Origin: Halorhabdus sp. CBA1104
GTDB lineage: Archaea > Halobacteriota > Halobacteria > Halobacteriales > Haloarculaceae
DNA length: 64,000 nucleotides
Direction of reading: 5' to 3'
Assembly: GCF_009690625.1 (NCBI RefSeq)
Contig: NZ_CP033878.1
Location: 1,550,001 to 1,614,000 of the forward strand
Part shown: in pieces, positions 27,085 through 35,037 of the stretch
Layout: every line of letters begins with the position of its first letter
Numbering within the stretch: position 1 is the stretch's first letter
Translations under genes and position numbers: made by a program
The notes under the pieces: model-generated
Databases searched by the model: none
What the model was told of the DNA's origin: nothing
Seen by the model: the letters and a program-made list of their open reading frames with translations, nothing else

Positions 27085-27837
27085 ATGACACGAGCGGACG
27101 ACACAGGCGTCAAAACTGCCCGGACGAGTTTCGCGATCGTCGAGGCGATCGCCGAACTCGATGGCGCTGGAATCAGTGAACTGGCACGGCACCTCGATCG
27201 CTCGAAAGGCGGCATTCACAAGCACGTCCACACCCTCGCCGATCTCGGCTATCTGGTCGAGGACGACGGCACGTATCGGCTCGGTCTCGGCTTCTGGACG
27301 CTCGGGACCGACGTCCGGGATCGACTGATGCCGGAACAGGTTCGCTCGATCATCGACGACCTCGCAGCCTCGATCGGGCACGTCGTCACGCTCGTGATCT
27401 ACGAGAGCGGCACTGCAGCAGTCGTCTATTCGAAGGCCCCCGCCACGGCCTCAGTACAGCCTTTTGGGGACGGTGACTCGCTCCCGTTGCACGCGACTGC
27501 CGGCGGGAAGGCGATTCTCGCGTACTTACCCGACTCGGAGTGTGACTCGGTACTTGAAGGCGATCTGGAAGCCTACACCGAGGCGACGCTGACCGATCCC
27601 CAAGCCCTCCGTGCAGCGCTTGGGGACGTGCGCCAGCAGCGACTCGCCCGTGACGATGGCGAATACGATCCGGCCGTCGAGTGTGTCGCGGCACCGATCG
27701 TCGACTCCGGGGGCTATCCCCGAGGGTCGGTCGTCGTCACGAGTGGCACCGAAGAACTCCTCGGCGGGACTCTCGAAGCGGACGCGAGCCTCATCGTCAG
27801 CGCCTCGAAGTCGCTCGAAAACACCATGACCGACTGA
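27085..27837 (+). CDS. IclR-family transcriptional regulator
   Basis: A 250-residue regulator with an N-terminal winged helix (ISELARHLDRSKGGIHKHVHTL, residues 31-53, then the wing DDGTYRLGLGFWTLG). It ends with an IclR effector domain (LPLHATAGGKAILAYLP, and AAPIVDSGGYPRGSVVVT). IclR proteins of haloarchaea mostly control sugar or sugar-acid catabolic genes. Its 3' side now faces decayed sequence with a 22-bp palindrome, then the galactose genes, so its original target gene may have been lost. No membrane or zinc features. Confidence 0.92.
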   Translation: MTRADDTGVKTARTSFAIVEAIAELDGAGISELARHLDRSKGGIHKHVHTLADLGYLVEDDGTYRLGLGFWTLGTDVRDRLMPEQVRSIIDDLAASIGHVVTLVIYESGTAAVVYSKAPATASVQPFGDGDSLPLHATAGGKAILAYLPDSECDSVLEGDLEAYTEATLTDPQALRAALGDVRQQRLARDDGEYDPAVECVAAPIVDSGGYPRGSVVVTSGTEELLGGTLEADASLIVSASKSLENTMTD

Positions 27838-27889
27838 GTGCCGACACACTCGACCGGCCTGGATGCACACCACAGCGAGCAGCCACTGA

Positions 27890-28014
27890 TCGCTGGCAGT
27901 GATCCGTCTGACCAAGGGCGGACACGACATCGACGCGCTGCTCGGCGAACTCACGTGGAGGTGGCGGCACTGATCGAGCAATCCGACCGCGGAGACGAAG
28001 ACGCGAAAGGGTGA
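27890..28014 (+). pseudogene. Frameshifted C-terminal remnant of an unidentified gene
   Basis: From 27890 one frame reads VIRLTKGGHDIDALLGELT and then hits a stop after a change of frame. The next frame continues EVAALIEQSDRGDEDAKG to a TGA at 28012-28014. Joined by a -1 shift near 27956, this gives a typical acidic haloarchaeal C-terminus. No start or catalytic region remains, so the family cannot be named. It sits directly after the IclR gene and may be its former target. Confidence 0.45.
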
Positions 28015-28133
28015 GACGAGTTCCAGGGACGGGATTTCGACCCCCCGAAATCAGTGGGTCGGTGGTCTTGGCAGACGGCTCGATCGAAGCGGTGATCGGT
28101 CACAACCGGCGCTGGTGACGTGCCACGAGATGT

Positions 28134-28155
28134 TTTACATCCATATGGACGTAAA
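28134..28155. promoter_or_regulatory. 22-bp near-perfect palindrome, candidate operator
   Basis: TTTAC-A-TCCATATGGA-C-GTAAA is symmetrical over 22 bases apart from one pair. It lies 297 bases after the IclR stop and about 35 bases before an AT-rich, TATA-like GCATATGCATTTTT at about 28184-28197. Symmetry and length suit a dimeric helix-turn-helix regulator such as IclR. The gene it once served appears to be decayed. Confidence 0.5.
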
Positions 28156-28208
28156 TAGTTGAATCAGCCCCGGCGATCGCGCCAGGCTGCATATGCATTT
28201 TTGGCCCA

Positions 28209-28430
28209 GTGAGATCAGACGAGATAGATCGGTTCCACAAAGCATACGTCAGGGGCGTAGACGACACCGAGTCGATGGGTGGGCTGTTCGCCGCGAACCA
28301 CTGTTTGCAGTCAGCAAACGAAAAGAGAAAGACGAAGACGAGAGCCCTCTGTCCCTGGATATCCGTTCGAGGTCAGCGAACGGCTGGCGGATGATCCGAC
28401 GAGGACCGAAACGAGAGACAATCTATCTGG
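28209..28430 (+). pseudogene. Possible decayed ORF downstream of the palindrome
   Basis: From a GTG at 28209 the first frame gives protein-like sequence with RSDEIDRFHKAYVRGVDD and GGLFAANHC and soon becomes Lys/Arg-rich. A second frame resumes plausible haloarchaeal sequence from about 28340, with YPFEVSERLADDP. This suggests a gene start followed by a frameshift and loss of the rest. I do not recognise the family, and the two frames could also be chance. Confidence 0.25.
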
Positions 28431-28470
28431 ACGAATGTGGGGCGATATCGACAGACAGGTGCTCGCTCGA

Positions 28471-29442
28471 TCAGTTCACGTCCCGGAGTTCAGCCGCGGC
28501 TTCCTCGGCGAGTTTGTTGTTGATGTACGCCCCACCACCGCGTTCGCTGCCGGCGGGATACTTGAGCTTGTGTTCAGTGCGGTAGGGTGGGTAAAACTCC
28601 ATGTGGAAGTGGGCGTACGCCGCGCCTTCGCCGGTCGTCGGCTGCTGGTGGGTCGCCATGATGTAGGGCATCTCGAAGCCGAACAGCGCGTCGTAGCTGA
28701 CCTGCAGTTCTTTCAGCACGGCCCCGAGGTCCCGTTCGTGCTGATCTGTGAAGTCAGCCATCGACGGGACGTGCTCGTTGGCGTAGACGTGGACTTCGTA
28801 GGTCCAGCGGGCGTGAAACGGCACGACAGCGGTAAAGGAGTCGTTCTGAGCGACGATGCGTCGCCCGTCCTCGCGTTCGGAGGCGATGACGTCACAGAAC
28901 AGACACCGGCCGGTCTCGTCGTGATGGTCGGCCGAGTTGTCCAGTTCCCGACGGACTTTCGGCGGGACGAACGGGTAGGCGTAGATCTGGCCGTGTGGAT
29001 GATGGAGCGTCACGCCGACTTCCTCGCCCTTGTTCTCGAAGATGTAGACGTACTCGTGGTCCTCGACAGCCCCGAGAGTCTCGTAGCGATCACGCCAGAG
29101 CTGGACCAGATTGACGAACCGCTCGGTGGGTTCGGTGGACAGCTGGCCGTCGTGCTCGGCGGTAAACAGGACGACCTCACACTGGCCGTTTGCGGGCTCG
29201 ACCGGCGCGAGATCGGTCCCCTCGACGGCGGGCTCGGGCGGGTCGGGCTGGAGGGACGGGAAGCCATTTTCGACGACAGCCATGTCGTACTCGGGCTCGG
29301 GGATGGCCGTCGGATACGCGGCGTCCTCGGCGGTCGGACAGAACGGACAGTAATTTTCCGGCGGTTTGAACGTCCGTTCCTGACGGTGAGTTGCAGTGAT
29401 GACCCACTCCTGTAAGGTCGGATCCCAACGGCGTTCGGTCAC
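28471..29442 (-). CDS. galT: Galactose-1-phosphate uridylyltransferase
   Basis: A 323-residue GalT, exchanging UDP between UDP-glucose and galactose 1-phosphate in the Leloir pathway. It shows the zinc-type CPFC pair at 32-35, the catalytic HHPHGQIYAYPFVPP with nucleophile in His148-Pro-His150, a second CLFC motif, and the C-terminal HFHMEFYPP. The GTG at 29442 is chosen because a GGAGG ribosome-binding sequence lies about 12 bases upstream and homologues begin near this point. It follows a 40-residue ORF by one base, implying translational coupling. With galE and galK nearby, the Leloir set is complete. Confidence 0.92.
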   Translation of the reverse strand: MTERRWDPTLQEWVITATHRQERTFKPPENYCPFCPTAEDAAYPTAIPEPEYDMAVVENGFPSLQPDPPEPAVEGTDLAPVEPANGQCEVVLFTAEHDGQLSTEPTERFVNLVQLWRDRYETLGAVEDHEYVYIFENKGEEVGVTLHHPHGQIYAYPFVPPKVRRELDNSADHHDETGRCLFCDVIASEREDGRRIVAQNDSFTAVVPFHARWTYEVHVYANEHVPSMADFTDQHERDLGAVLKELQVSYDALFGFEMPYIMATHQQPTTGEGAAYAHFHMEFYPPYRTEHKLKYPAGSERGGGAYINNKLAEEAAAELRDVN

Positions 29443-29443
29443 G

Positions 29444-29566
29444 TCAATCGTCCTCCTCGGATTCGGTCCCGGCCGTGGCCGACTCTGACCGAGTGGTGCC
29501 CTCGTCGTCGAACTCGTAGAACACGACGTACCGGTCGTTGTGGTTCGTGGTCTTGTGACTGTCCAT
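29444..29566 (-). CDS. 40-residue acidic small protein preceding galT
   Basis: The ATG at 29566 opens a 40-residue frame with a short ordered-looking start (NDRYVVFYEFDDEG) and a Ser/Thr/Glu/Asp tail. Its stop is one base before the galT GTG, and the galT ribosome-binding site lies inside its last codons. A TATA-like CTATTATG lies about 35 to 42 bases upstream. It may be a translated leader that couples galT translation, or a small protein with its own role. I know no family for it. Confidence 0.55.
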   Translation of the reverse strand: MDSHKTTNHNDRYVVFYEFDDEGTTRSESATAGTESEEDD

Positions 29567-29759
29567 TGGAATACGACTCCAATCTCTGTGTGAACCATCA
29601 TAATAGTACCGGACTGTTCGACGAAGACCACCACCGGTCCTGCCACCAGACCGGCGATGCGGTCGGTGCCTCGGCAGCCAACGCAAGTCGATGGGCTAGA
29701 TCACGACACTGGCAGACCGCACCGGAACTGTTTTGAGAGCTACCGTGTCATTGTCTGCT

Positions 29760-30707
29760 ATGGAATTGACCGATAAGCGGATCCTCGTCACTGGTGGTGC
29801 CGGGCTCATCGGGTCGGCGCTGGCCAGGCGACTCGTCACGGACAACGACGTCGTCGTCGTCGACGACCTCTCGAACGGGATCGAAGCATCAGTCCCGGAT
29901 GACGCAACGTTCATCGAGGGCGATCTCACCAATGAAGGGGTCGTCGCCAAAGCGATCGACGAACAGACAGACATCGTCTTCCACCTCGCGGCCGATAAAT
30001 ACGTCAACGCCGCGCAACCGCGCGAACAGTTCGAGACGAACGGCGAAATGACCTACAACCTGCTCGAACGCATGGCGGCAGTCGGTGTCGAGCATATTGC
30101 CTTTACCTCCTCGTCGACGGTCTACGGGGAAGCCCCCCGCCCGACCCCAGAGGATTACGCCCCACTCGAACCCATCAGTGAGTACGGCGCGGCGAAGTTG
30201 TCCGAAGAATCACTGCTGTCGGTGTACGCCCACAGCCACGACTTCACGGTCTGGAACTTCCGGTTTGCCAACATCGTCGGCCCACGATACGGCGCTGGCG
30301 TCGTCCCCGATTTCATCTACAAGCTCTCGGAGGACCCCGAGACGCTCACGATCCGGGGCAACGGCCGCCAAGAGAAGTCTTACATGACCCTCACAGAGTG
30401 CATCGACGCGATGTGCTACGTCGTCGAACACGCCGATCAGCCGGTCAACACCTACAACCTGGGCACGCGGACGACCACGTCGGTCAACCGCATCGCGGAC
30501 ATCGTGGCCGACGAGATGGGCGTCGACCCCGACTACGAGTACACCGGCGGCGACCGCGGCTGGGATGGCGACGTTCCGAAGATGCGCCTCTCGATCGAGA
30601 AACTCGCCGCACTCGGCTGGGAACCCTCGACTGCCAGCGATCAAGCCATCCGAAACGGCGTCCAAGAGATCCTCGACGGGGCCGAGAACGAGCCGCATTT
30701 GAGTTGA
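29760..30707 (+). CDS. galE: UDP-glucose 4-epimerase-like NAD-dependent epimerase
   Basis: A 315-residue extended SDR. The NAD loop TGGAGLIGS is at 11-19, the catalytic Ser in TSSSTVYGE (about 119) with Tyr142 and Lys146 in YGAAK, and the GNGRQEKSY substrate segment typical of GalE-like enzymes. It interconverts UDP-galactose and UDP-glucose or related sugars. Position between galT and galK argues for GalE, although nucleotide-sugar epimerases cannot be separated fully by motif. The ATG at 29760 gives the correct spacing to the NAD loop. Divergent from the galT operon and convergent with galK. Confidence 0.85.
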   Translation: MELTDKRILVTGGAGLIGSALARRLVTDNDVVVVDDLSNGIEASVPDDATFIEGDLTNEGVVAKAIDEQTDIVFHLAADKYVNAAQPREQFETNGEMTYNLLERMAAVGVEHIAFTSSSTVYGEAPRPTPEDYAPLEPISEYGAAKLSEESLLSVYAHSHDFTVWNFRFANIVGPRYGAGVVPDFIYKLSEDPETLTIRGNGRQEKSYMTLTECIDAMCYVVEHADQPVNTYNLGTRTTTSVNRIADIVADEMGVDPDYEYTGGDRGWDGDVPKMRLSIEKLAALGWEPSTASDQAIRNGVQEILDGAENEPHLS

Positions 30708-30755
30708 ACGGCGTCGATCCCACCGCTGGTCTCGACGACCCACGGCGTCTCTCCC

Positions 30756-31838
30756 CTACTCGACCTGCTCGAGTTGGACACCGGCCGAGGGCGTGACGAG
30801 ATAGGTCGCCGGATCGAGGTCGGGAAACTGATCACGATAGGCGGCCGCCAAGGAGTCTGCGAACGCGTCCGCTTGCTCGTCGTCGACGAGCGCGATGGCC
30901 GCCCCGCCCCAACCGGCACCAGTCAGCCGCGCGCCGTAAGCCCCTTCCTCGAGGGCCTGTTCGACGACGTAATCGAGTTCCGCACAGCTGGCTTCGTAGT
31001 GCTCGGCGATATCGCGATGAGCGTCGACCAGTAGCTCGCCGAACTGTTCGAGATCGCCGTCTGACAGTGCCGCCTTGGCCTGTGTGACACGGTTGTTCTC
31101 CCGGACGACAAAGCCCAGACGGTCGCGTTCCAGGGCCGACAGTTCGTCGAGGTCGTCCTCGCTGACGGCCTTCGAGGACTCGACACCCAGCTTCGCCAGT
31201 GCGCGCTCGACGGTTTCGCGACGCTGATTGTACGCCGAGTCGACCAACTCCCGGGAGACACCGGTATGGAAGACGACGACTCGGATCCCCTCCGGCATAG
31301 GCACTGGCTCGTATTCGAGGGTCTCGGTGTCGATCATGAGGGCGTGATCGTCCTGGCCCAGCGCCACAGCGAACTGATCCATGATGCCACACGACATGCC
31401 GACGTGCTCGTTTTCGACACGCTGGCTCAGCACCGCCATCCGCTCCCGAGAGAGACCAAGGTCGTAGGCCTCGTTCAGAAAACCCATGACTGCCAGTTCG
31501 AGACTCGCAGAAGAACTCAATCCCGAGCCAAGCGGCAACGTGGCGCTGAGTTCGCCGGTGAACCCACCCGGTTCGTAGCCCTCCGCCTGGAGAATCGCAT
31601 AGCAGCCTTTGACGTAATCGATCCAGTCGTCTTCGAGTTCGAGAGCATCTGTCTCGAACGTGTATGTCGTTTCGACGGCATCAGAAGCGACCTCGACTGC
31701 CGAACTCGGTGTCGCTTCGAGCTGTGTATGTAAGTCTGTCGCGAACGGCATCACGTAGCCGCCCGTGTAATCGGTATGCTCGCCGATCAAATTCACTCGT
31801 CCGGGTGACCGAACCCGGTAGGTTGGCTCGCTAGTCAT
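30756..31838 (-). CDS. galK: Galactokinase (GHMP kinase family)
   Basis: The 360-residue protein has the galactokinase signature PGRVNLIGEHTDYTGGYVMP (12-31), the ATP-binding GHMP loop LPLGSGLSSSASLELAVMG, and the C-terminal motif ARLTGAGWGGAAIALV. It phosphorylates galactose at C1, feeding galT. The ATG at 31838 sets the signature at the usual distance from the N-terminus; longer readings add a hydrophobic tail unlike the family. About 500 bases upstream are free of genes, so regulation from a separate promoter is likely. Confidence 0.93.
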   Translation of the reverse strand: MTSEPTYRVRSPGRVNLIGEHTDYTGGYVMPFATDLHTQLEATPSSAVEVASDAVETTYTFETDALELEDDWIDYVKGCYAILQAEGYEPGGFTGELSATLPLGSGLSSSASLELAVMGFLNEAYDLGLSRERMAVLSQRVENEHVGMSCGIMDQFAVALGQDDHALMIDTETLEYEPVPMPEGIRVVVFHTGVSRELVDSAYNQRRETVERALAKLGVESSKAVSEDDLDELSALERDRLGFVVRENNRVTQAKAALSDGDLEQFGELLVDAHRDIAEHYEASCAELDYVVEQALEEGAYGARLTGAGWGGAAIALVDDEQADAFADSLAAAYRDQFPDLDPATYLVTPSAGVQLEQVE

Positions 31839-32337
31839 GACGCTATCACTCTCGGAGATTCGGGCCAGTTGCAAAAGCCTGGCGGCGTCGTGGAGTGGGA
31901 CCACGGACCAGGAAAACAGCCACTCGCTGCGATAGAAACATAAAGAAAGAATAATACCTGTAAATAGTATGATTACGACAGTAACTCCAACACTATACAC
32001 GCGCTTGCTTGCATACAGCGCACTCACAACGCGCGAAACAGTACGAAATAGACAGCACTAACGTAGAACACAAATTACCCAAGATACGCAGATCTGAAAT
32101 CAAAAGTGGGAGAGATTTTTGTACTTTGGGTCTTGCGAGACGTTATGTCCGCAGAGATGGTTGATTTCTTTGTACTTTTCGAATACGACGATATCACATA
32201 AATATTCGTATATTTCTAAATATTCGTAGGATTTTATACTATACAGACTCGCTCGTCCGTCGTGCTTCCACCCCAGTCCGTCCGGGGCCAGCGGCCGTGC
32301 GTAGGCTTTTGGTCGAAACGGACTGACGGATACCCAG
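31839..32337. other. AT-rich intergenic region between galK and Mut7-C genes
   Basis: About 500 bases with no supported gene, clearly AT-richer than its surroundings from 31940 to 32240. It must hold the divergent promoters of galK and of the Mut7-C gene. TATA-like sequences include ATTTTATACTATA at about 32231-32244 on the plus strand. Two exact copies of AAATATTCGTA lie at 32200-32210 and 32218-32228. AT content and repeats suggest regulatory DNA or possibly acquired sequence. Confidence 0.55.
32200..32228. repeat. Two direct repeats of AAATATTCGTA with 18-bp period
   Basis: Exact 11-base copies start at 32200 and 32218, separated by TATTTCT. A related inverted element CGAATACG occurs at about 32180. 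An 18-base period is close to two helical turns, so proteins bound to both copies would sit on roughly the same DNA face. They lie just upstream of the likely TATA box of the Mut7-C gene. Confidence 0.5.
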
Positions 32338-32790
32338 ATGCCCTCGCATAAGCTCCTGCTGGATGCGATGCTCGGCAAGCTCGGGACGTACTTGCGGATG
32401 TGTGGGTACGACGCGGCGTACGCGCTGGACCGTGGCATAGAGGCCGACGAGCGGCTCCGCAAGATCGCCCGCGAGGAGGATCGTCTCCTCCTCACACGCG
32501 ACCGTGCCCTGGCCGCAAAGACCGAGCGGAGTCACCTCCTGGAATCGCGAGAGGTTACGGCCCAGCTCCGAGAGCTCGACGAGGCCGGATTCGATCTGAC
32601 CCTCGCCGAATCGCCCACCCACTGCGGGCGCTGTAACGGCCCGCTTGTGGCACTCGACTCTGACACAGAGACACCGGCAGACGTCCCGGACCCGGCGATA
32701 GAAGGCGTCTGGCAGTGTAGATCCTGTGGCCAGCAGTTCTGGAAAGGCAGTCACTGGGACGACGTGGCAGCGACCCTGCGGGAGCTGTAG
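32338..32790 (+). CDS. Mut7-C RNase-domain protein with zinc ribbon
   Basis: A 150-residue protein of the Mut7-C family, predicted PIN-like RNases. The N-terminal core LLLDAMLGKLGTYLRMCGYDA carries the first acidic residue, and LLLTRDRAL the second. The C-terminal CGRC and CRSCGQQFWKGSHW pairs form a zinc ribbon. Substrate RNA is unknown. It starts at the ATG at 32338 and is followed 53 bases later by the DUF5797 gene. Confidence 0.85.
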   Translation: MPSHKLLLDAMLGKLGTYLRMCGYDAAYALDRGIEADERLRKIAREEDRLLLTRDRALAAKTERSHLLESREVTAQLRELDEAGFDLTLAESPTHCGRCNGPLVALDSDTETPADVPDPAIEGVWQCRSCGQQFWKGSHWDDVAATLREL

Positions 32791-32843
32791 CGCGCCCAGA
32801 CAAATGCGGAAGGCAGTAATAGCGCCTGCCCGAATCCTCGCCG

Positions 32844-33335
32844 ATGACCCTCTCCGAGGACGCTATCCAGCGGCTGGCCGACGTTGTGGCCCTCCAGCCG
32901 ACGAAAAATGCCGAACTACAGGATCGGTGGGATCTCGACAGCGGCAGCGAAGTCCACCGCGTGCTCGAAGACGAACTCGGTGACTACTACTACCGCGACG
33001 AGGATAGTCTCATCTGTGCGACGCCGGAGGCAGCCGATCTCGTCGCCGAAGAAGGATTGATCGAAGGCGGGAACGACGACCAGGTGCTGCACGTCCCCGA
33101 ACTGCAAGCCGCGATCGTCGACGTCATTGCCGGCCCCGACGAGGACACCCAAAGTGTCGTCAGCGTCCTCCAATCCCTCCGGGCAGCCGGTCGCGATCCA
33201 GCAGTCGAGGACGTCCGGAAGGCTCTCCGGAATCTAACGGACAAAGGGATCCTCGAGCGCGTGCGCACCACGGTTCCGACGTTCCGACTCGCCGTCGAAC
33301 GGGACGAACTCGTGGTCGACGTTCTCGAAGCGTAA
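32844..33335 (+). CDS. DUF5797-family haloarchaeal protein
   Basis: The 163-residue acidic protein matches the conserved haloarchaeal DUF5797 family: it starts with an ADVVALQPTKNAELQDRW segment and later has YYRDEDSLICATPEA. Its helix-rich N-terminus and the C-terminal VRKALRNLTDKGILERV segment resemble winged-helix folds, suggesting a DNA-binding role, but none is shown. It is transcribed after the Mut7-C gene and converges on the DUF5787 gene, whose stop lies three bases away. Confidence 0.75.
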   Translation: MTLSEDAIQRLADVVALQPTKNAELQDRWDLDSGSEVHRVLEDELGDYYYRDEDSLICATPEAADLVAEEGLIEGGNDDQVLHVPELQAAIVDVIAGPDEDTQSVVSVLQSLRAAGRDPAVEDVRKALRNLTDKGILERVRTTVPTFRLAVERDELVVDVLEA

Positions 33336-33337
33336 CG

Positions 33338-34384
33338 TTACTCCAGCCCGGGCCGGTGTCGACGGCGGCGACGGTCGAGCACCCGTTGGATCGCCGTCCC
33401 GGGACCGCCCGAAAGCGGCCAGTCTGCCGTGCGCCAAGCAGGCGGTTCCGGTTCGAACGCCGAGCAGGCACCGCGACACTCCGCGCTGGTCTGGGGGCGC
33501 TCTTTTGCCTGACAGACTGGGATCGGACCGGACTGGATCCAGTCGAGATCGAAGTACCGACAGTCCGGGCGCATCGTCTCGACGTAAGCCCGCCACCCGC
33601 GCTCGTAGGCCCGCTCGGCAATCTCGACGCGCTTTTGACCGTTCCAGTCCGGGTCGACGTACTCGAAGCGAGCGGCCGAGGCGTCCCGCTCGCCACCATC
33701 TGGTCGGTCGAGAATGCGCGTTCCCGGGCTCTGGGGGTCCAGCGAACGGGGGTGCCAGGCGACATCGGCATCACCAGCCACTGGATCGACAACCAAAACT
33801 CCGGCCTCGACCGGGAAATCTTCGAGGAGTGCTGGCTCGACTCGTTGGCCAGTCGCCGCTGTCCCGACCCACACTTCGTCGGCCAGCCCCATAGCCACGT
33901 CTCGCTGGAGTTGCGGAGCGAGATCGCGGGCCGCGCTGGCGTCCAGATCCGGTTTGTTCTCGATAGCGACGATGCGATCGACCCAATCCGGGTAGACCGC
34001 CTGGCGACGGATCTCGATGCGCCCCTCGCGCTTTCGTGTGTCCAGAATGTCGCGGTCGGCTGCCCGGTGGATCGCCTCCCGGACGTACCGCCAGGGATAG
34101 CCTGGGTCCGGGAGTGCCTCGCGGTAATACGTCCACTCGGCAGGGGCGTGTGGAACGACGTCAAGCAAATCCGAATCGAGGGCACGCTCGCCAAAGTGGG
34201 CGCGCTGGCGGAGGCCGTCCGGGTCGCACTCGATCACGATCGTGTCCCAGCGACGGCGCTTCGTGCCGAGTTGGCGGGCGACGAGTATCGGTCGCTTTCG
34301 GTCGGCCTCGGGCGGCCAGGCACGCTCGGCCCACTGACAGACCCGGAGTTCGAAGTCGAACTCAGCCCCGTAGCCCAGAGTCAC
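33338..34384 (-). CDS. DUF5787 protein with PD-(D/E)XK nuclease-like motif and cysteine cluster
   Basis: A 348-residue protein of the uncharacterised haloarchaeal DUF5787 family (LVARQLGTKRRRWDTIVIE; WTYYREALPDPGYPWRYVRE). Two features stand out. Residues 132-144 read PDWVDRIVAIENK, fitting PD-x8-E-x-K of PD-(D/E)XK nucleases, and a glutamine-rich helix LAPQLQRDVA follows as in RecB-like members. Four cysteines near the C-terminus (275, 291, 303, 307) could bind a metal or Fe-S cluster, as in Cas4/AddB nucleases. Nuclease activity is inference. The start is a GTG. It lies 65 bases from the Nudix gene on the same strand. Confidence 0.75.
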   Translation of the reverse strand: MTLGYGAEFDFELRVCQWAERAWPPEADRKRPILVARQLGTKRRRWDTIVIECDPDGLRQRAHFGERALDSDLLDVVPHAPAEWTYYREALPDPGYPWRYVREAIHRAADRDILDTRKREGRIEIRRQAVYPDWVDRIVAIENKPDLDASAARDLAPQLQRDVAMGLADEVWVGTAATGQRVEPALLEDFPVEAGVLVVDPVAGDADVAWHPRSLDPQSPGTRILDRPDGGERDASAARFEYVDPDWNGQKRVEIAERAYERGWRAYVETMRPDCRYFDLDWIQSGPIPVCQAKERPQTSAECRGACSAFEPEPPAWRTADWPLSGGPGTAIQRVLDRRRRRHRPGLE

Positions 34385-34449
34385 GCTCGAAGAGACGACA
34401 CTCGGTCTGGAAGGCGTTTCGATCCGCTACCTCCCGGCAGCCGATCGGC

Positions 34450-34872
34450 TCAGAACCCTTTCTCGTCCAGAAAGTCGTGTGCCACCTCGAAGATTTCCCG
34501 CGGTCCATCCTGGGTGATGGTGTTTTTGGCCTGTTCGTAATCACGCCACTGGTGGTCGTGATGCTCGGTCGATAGCTCTGCACTTGCTTCGAACGATTGG
34601 GCGACGAACAGGTGGACGGTTTTGTGGATCGTCTCACCGTTCGCCTCGAAGACGTAGTCGTAGTCTTTACGGAAGCCGTCGATGAGCCGGAAATCTTCGA
34701 TTCCGGCTTCCTCTTTCACTTCGCGGATGGCCGTCTGCTGGAGTTCCTCCTCGCCCTCGACGCCCCCTTTGGGGAACTCCCAGTCCCCCGGTCGGCTCTT
34801 GAGCAGCAGGTACTCACGCTGGCCACGCGTATCGCGAAAGAGGATGGCTCCCGCGCTCGTGGCCTCGATCAT
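34450..34872 (-). CDS. Nudix hydrolase, diadenosine tetraphosphatase-like
   Basis: The 140-residue protein has the Nudix box GGVEGEEELQQTAIREVKEE, whose REVKEE glutamates bind magnesium. The N-terminus SAGAILFRDTRGQREYLLL and the tail WRDYEQAKNTI are typical of bis(5'-nucleosyl)-tetraphosphatases, which clear Ap4A and related dinucleotides. Exact substrate is uncertain because Nudix specificity is hard to read. The ATG at 34872 has a TATA-like AATTATCG next to it; the transcript may be leaderless. Confidence 0.88.
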   Translation of the reverse strand: MIEATSAGAILFRDTRGQREYLLLKSRPGDWEFPKGGVEGEEELQQTAIREVKEEAGIEDFRLIDGFRKDYDYVFEANGETIHKTVHLFVAQSFEASAELSTEHHDHQWRDYEQAKNTITQDGPREIFEVAHDFLDEKGF

Positions 34873-35037
34873 TATCGAACGATAATTCAGCGGACCTTAA
34901 GAGGATATCGGAGCGCGGAACGGTCTGCCGTCGAATCGACGATCGCGTCCGATCGGGGATACAGCGTCGGGCTGGGCTCGGCAGGCGAACGACGAAAGCG
35001 TGGCTTTTTGAGTCTCGGCCGTCGATCCAGTGACGCT

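Noticed and set aside
28279-29415. Long plus-strand open frame across galT
   Set aside because: It is the antisense shadow of galT, whose catalytic motifs are intact on the minus strand.
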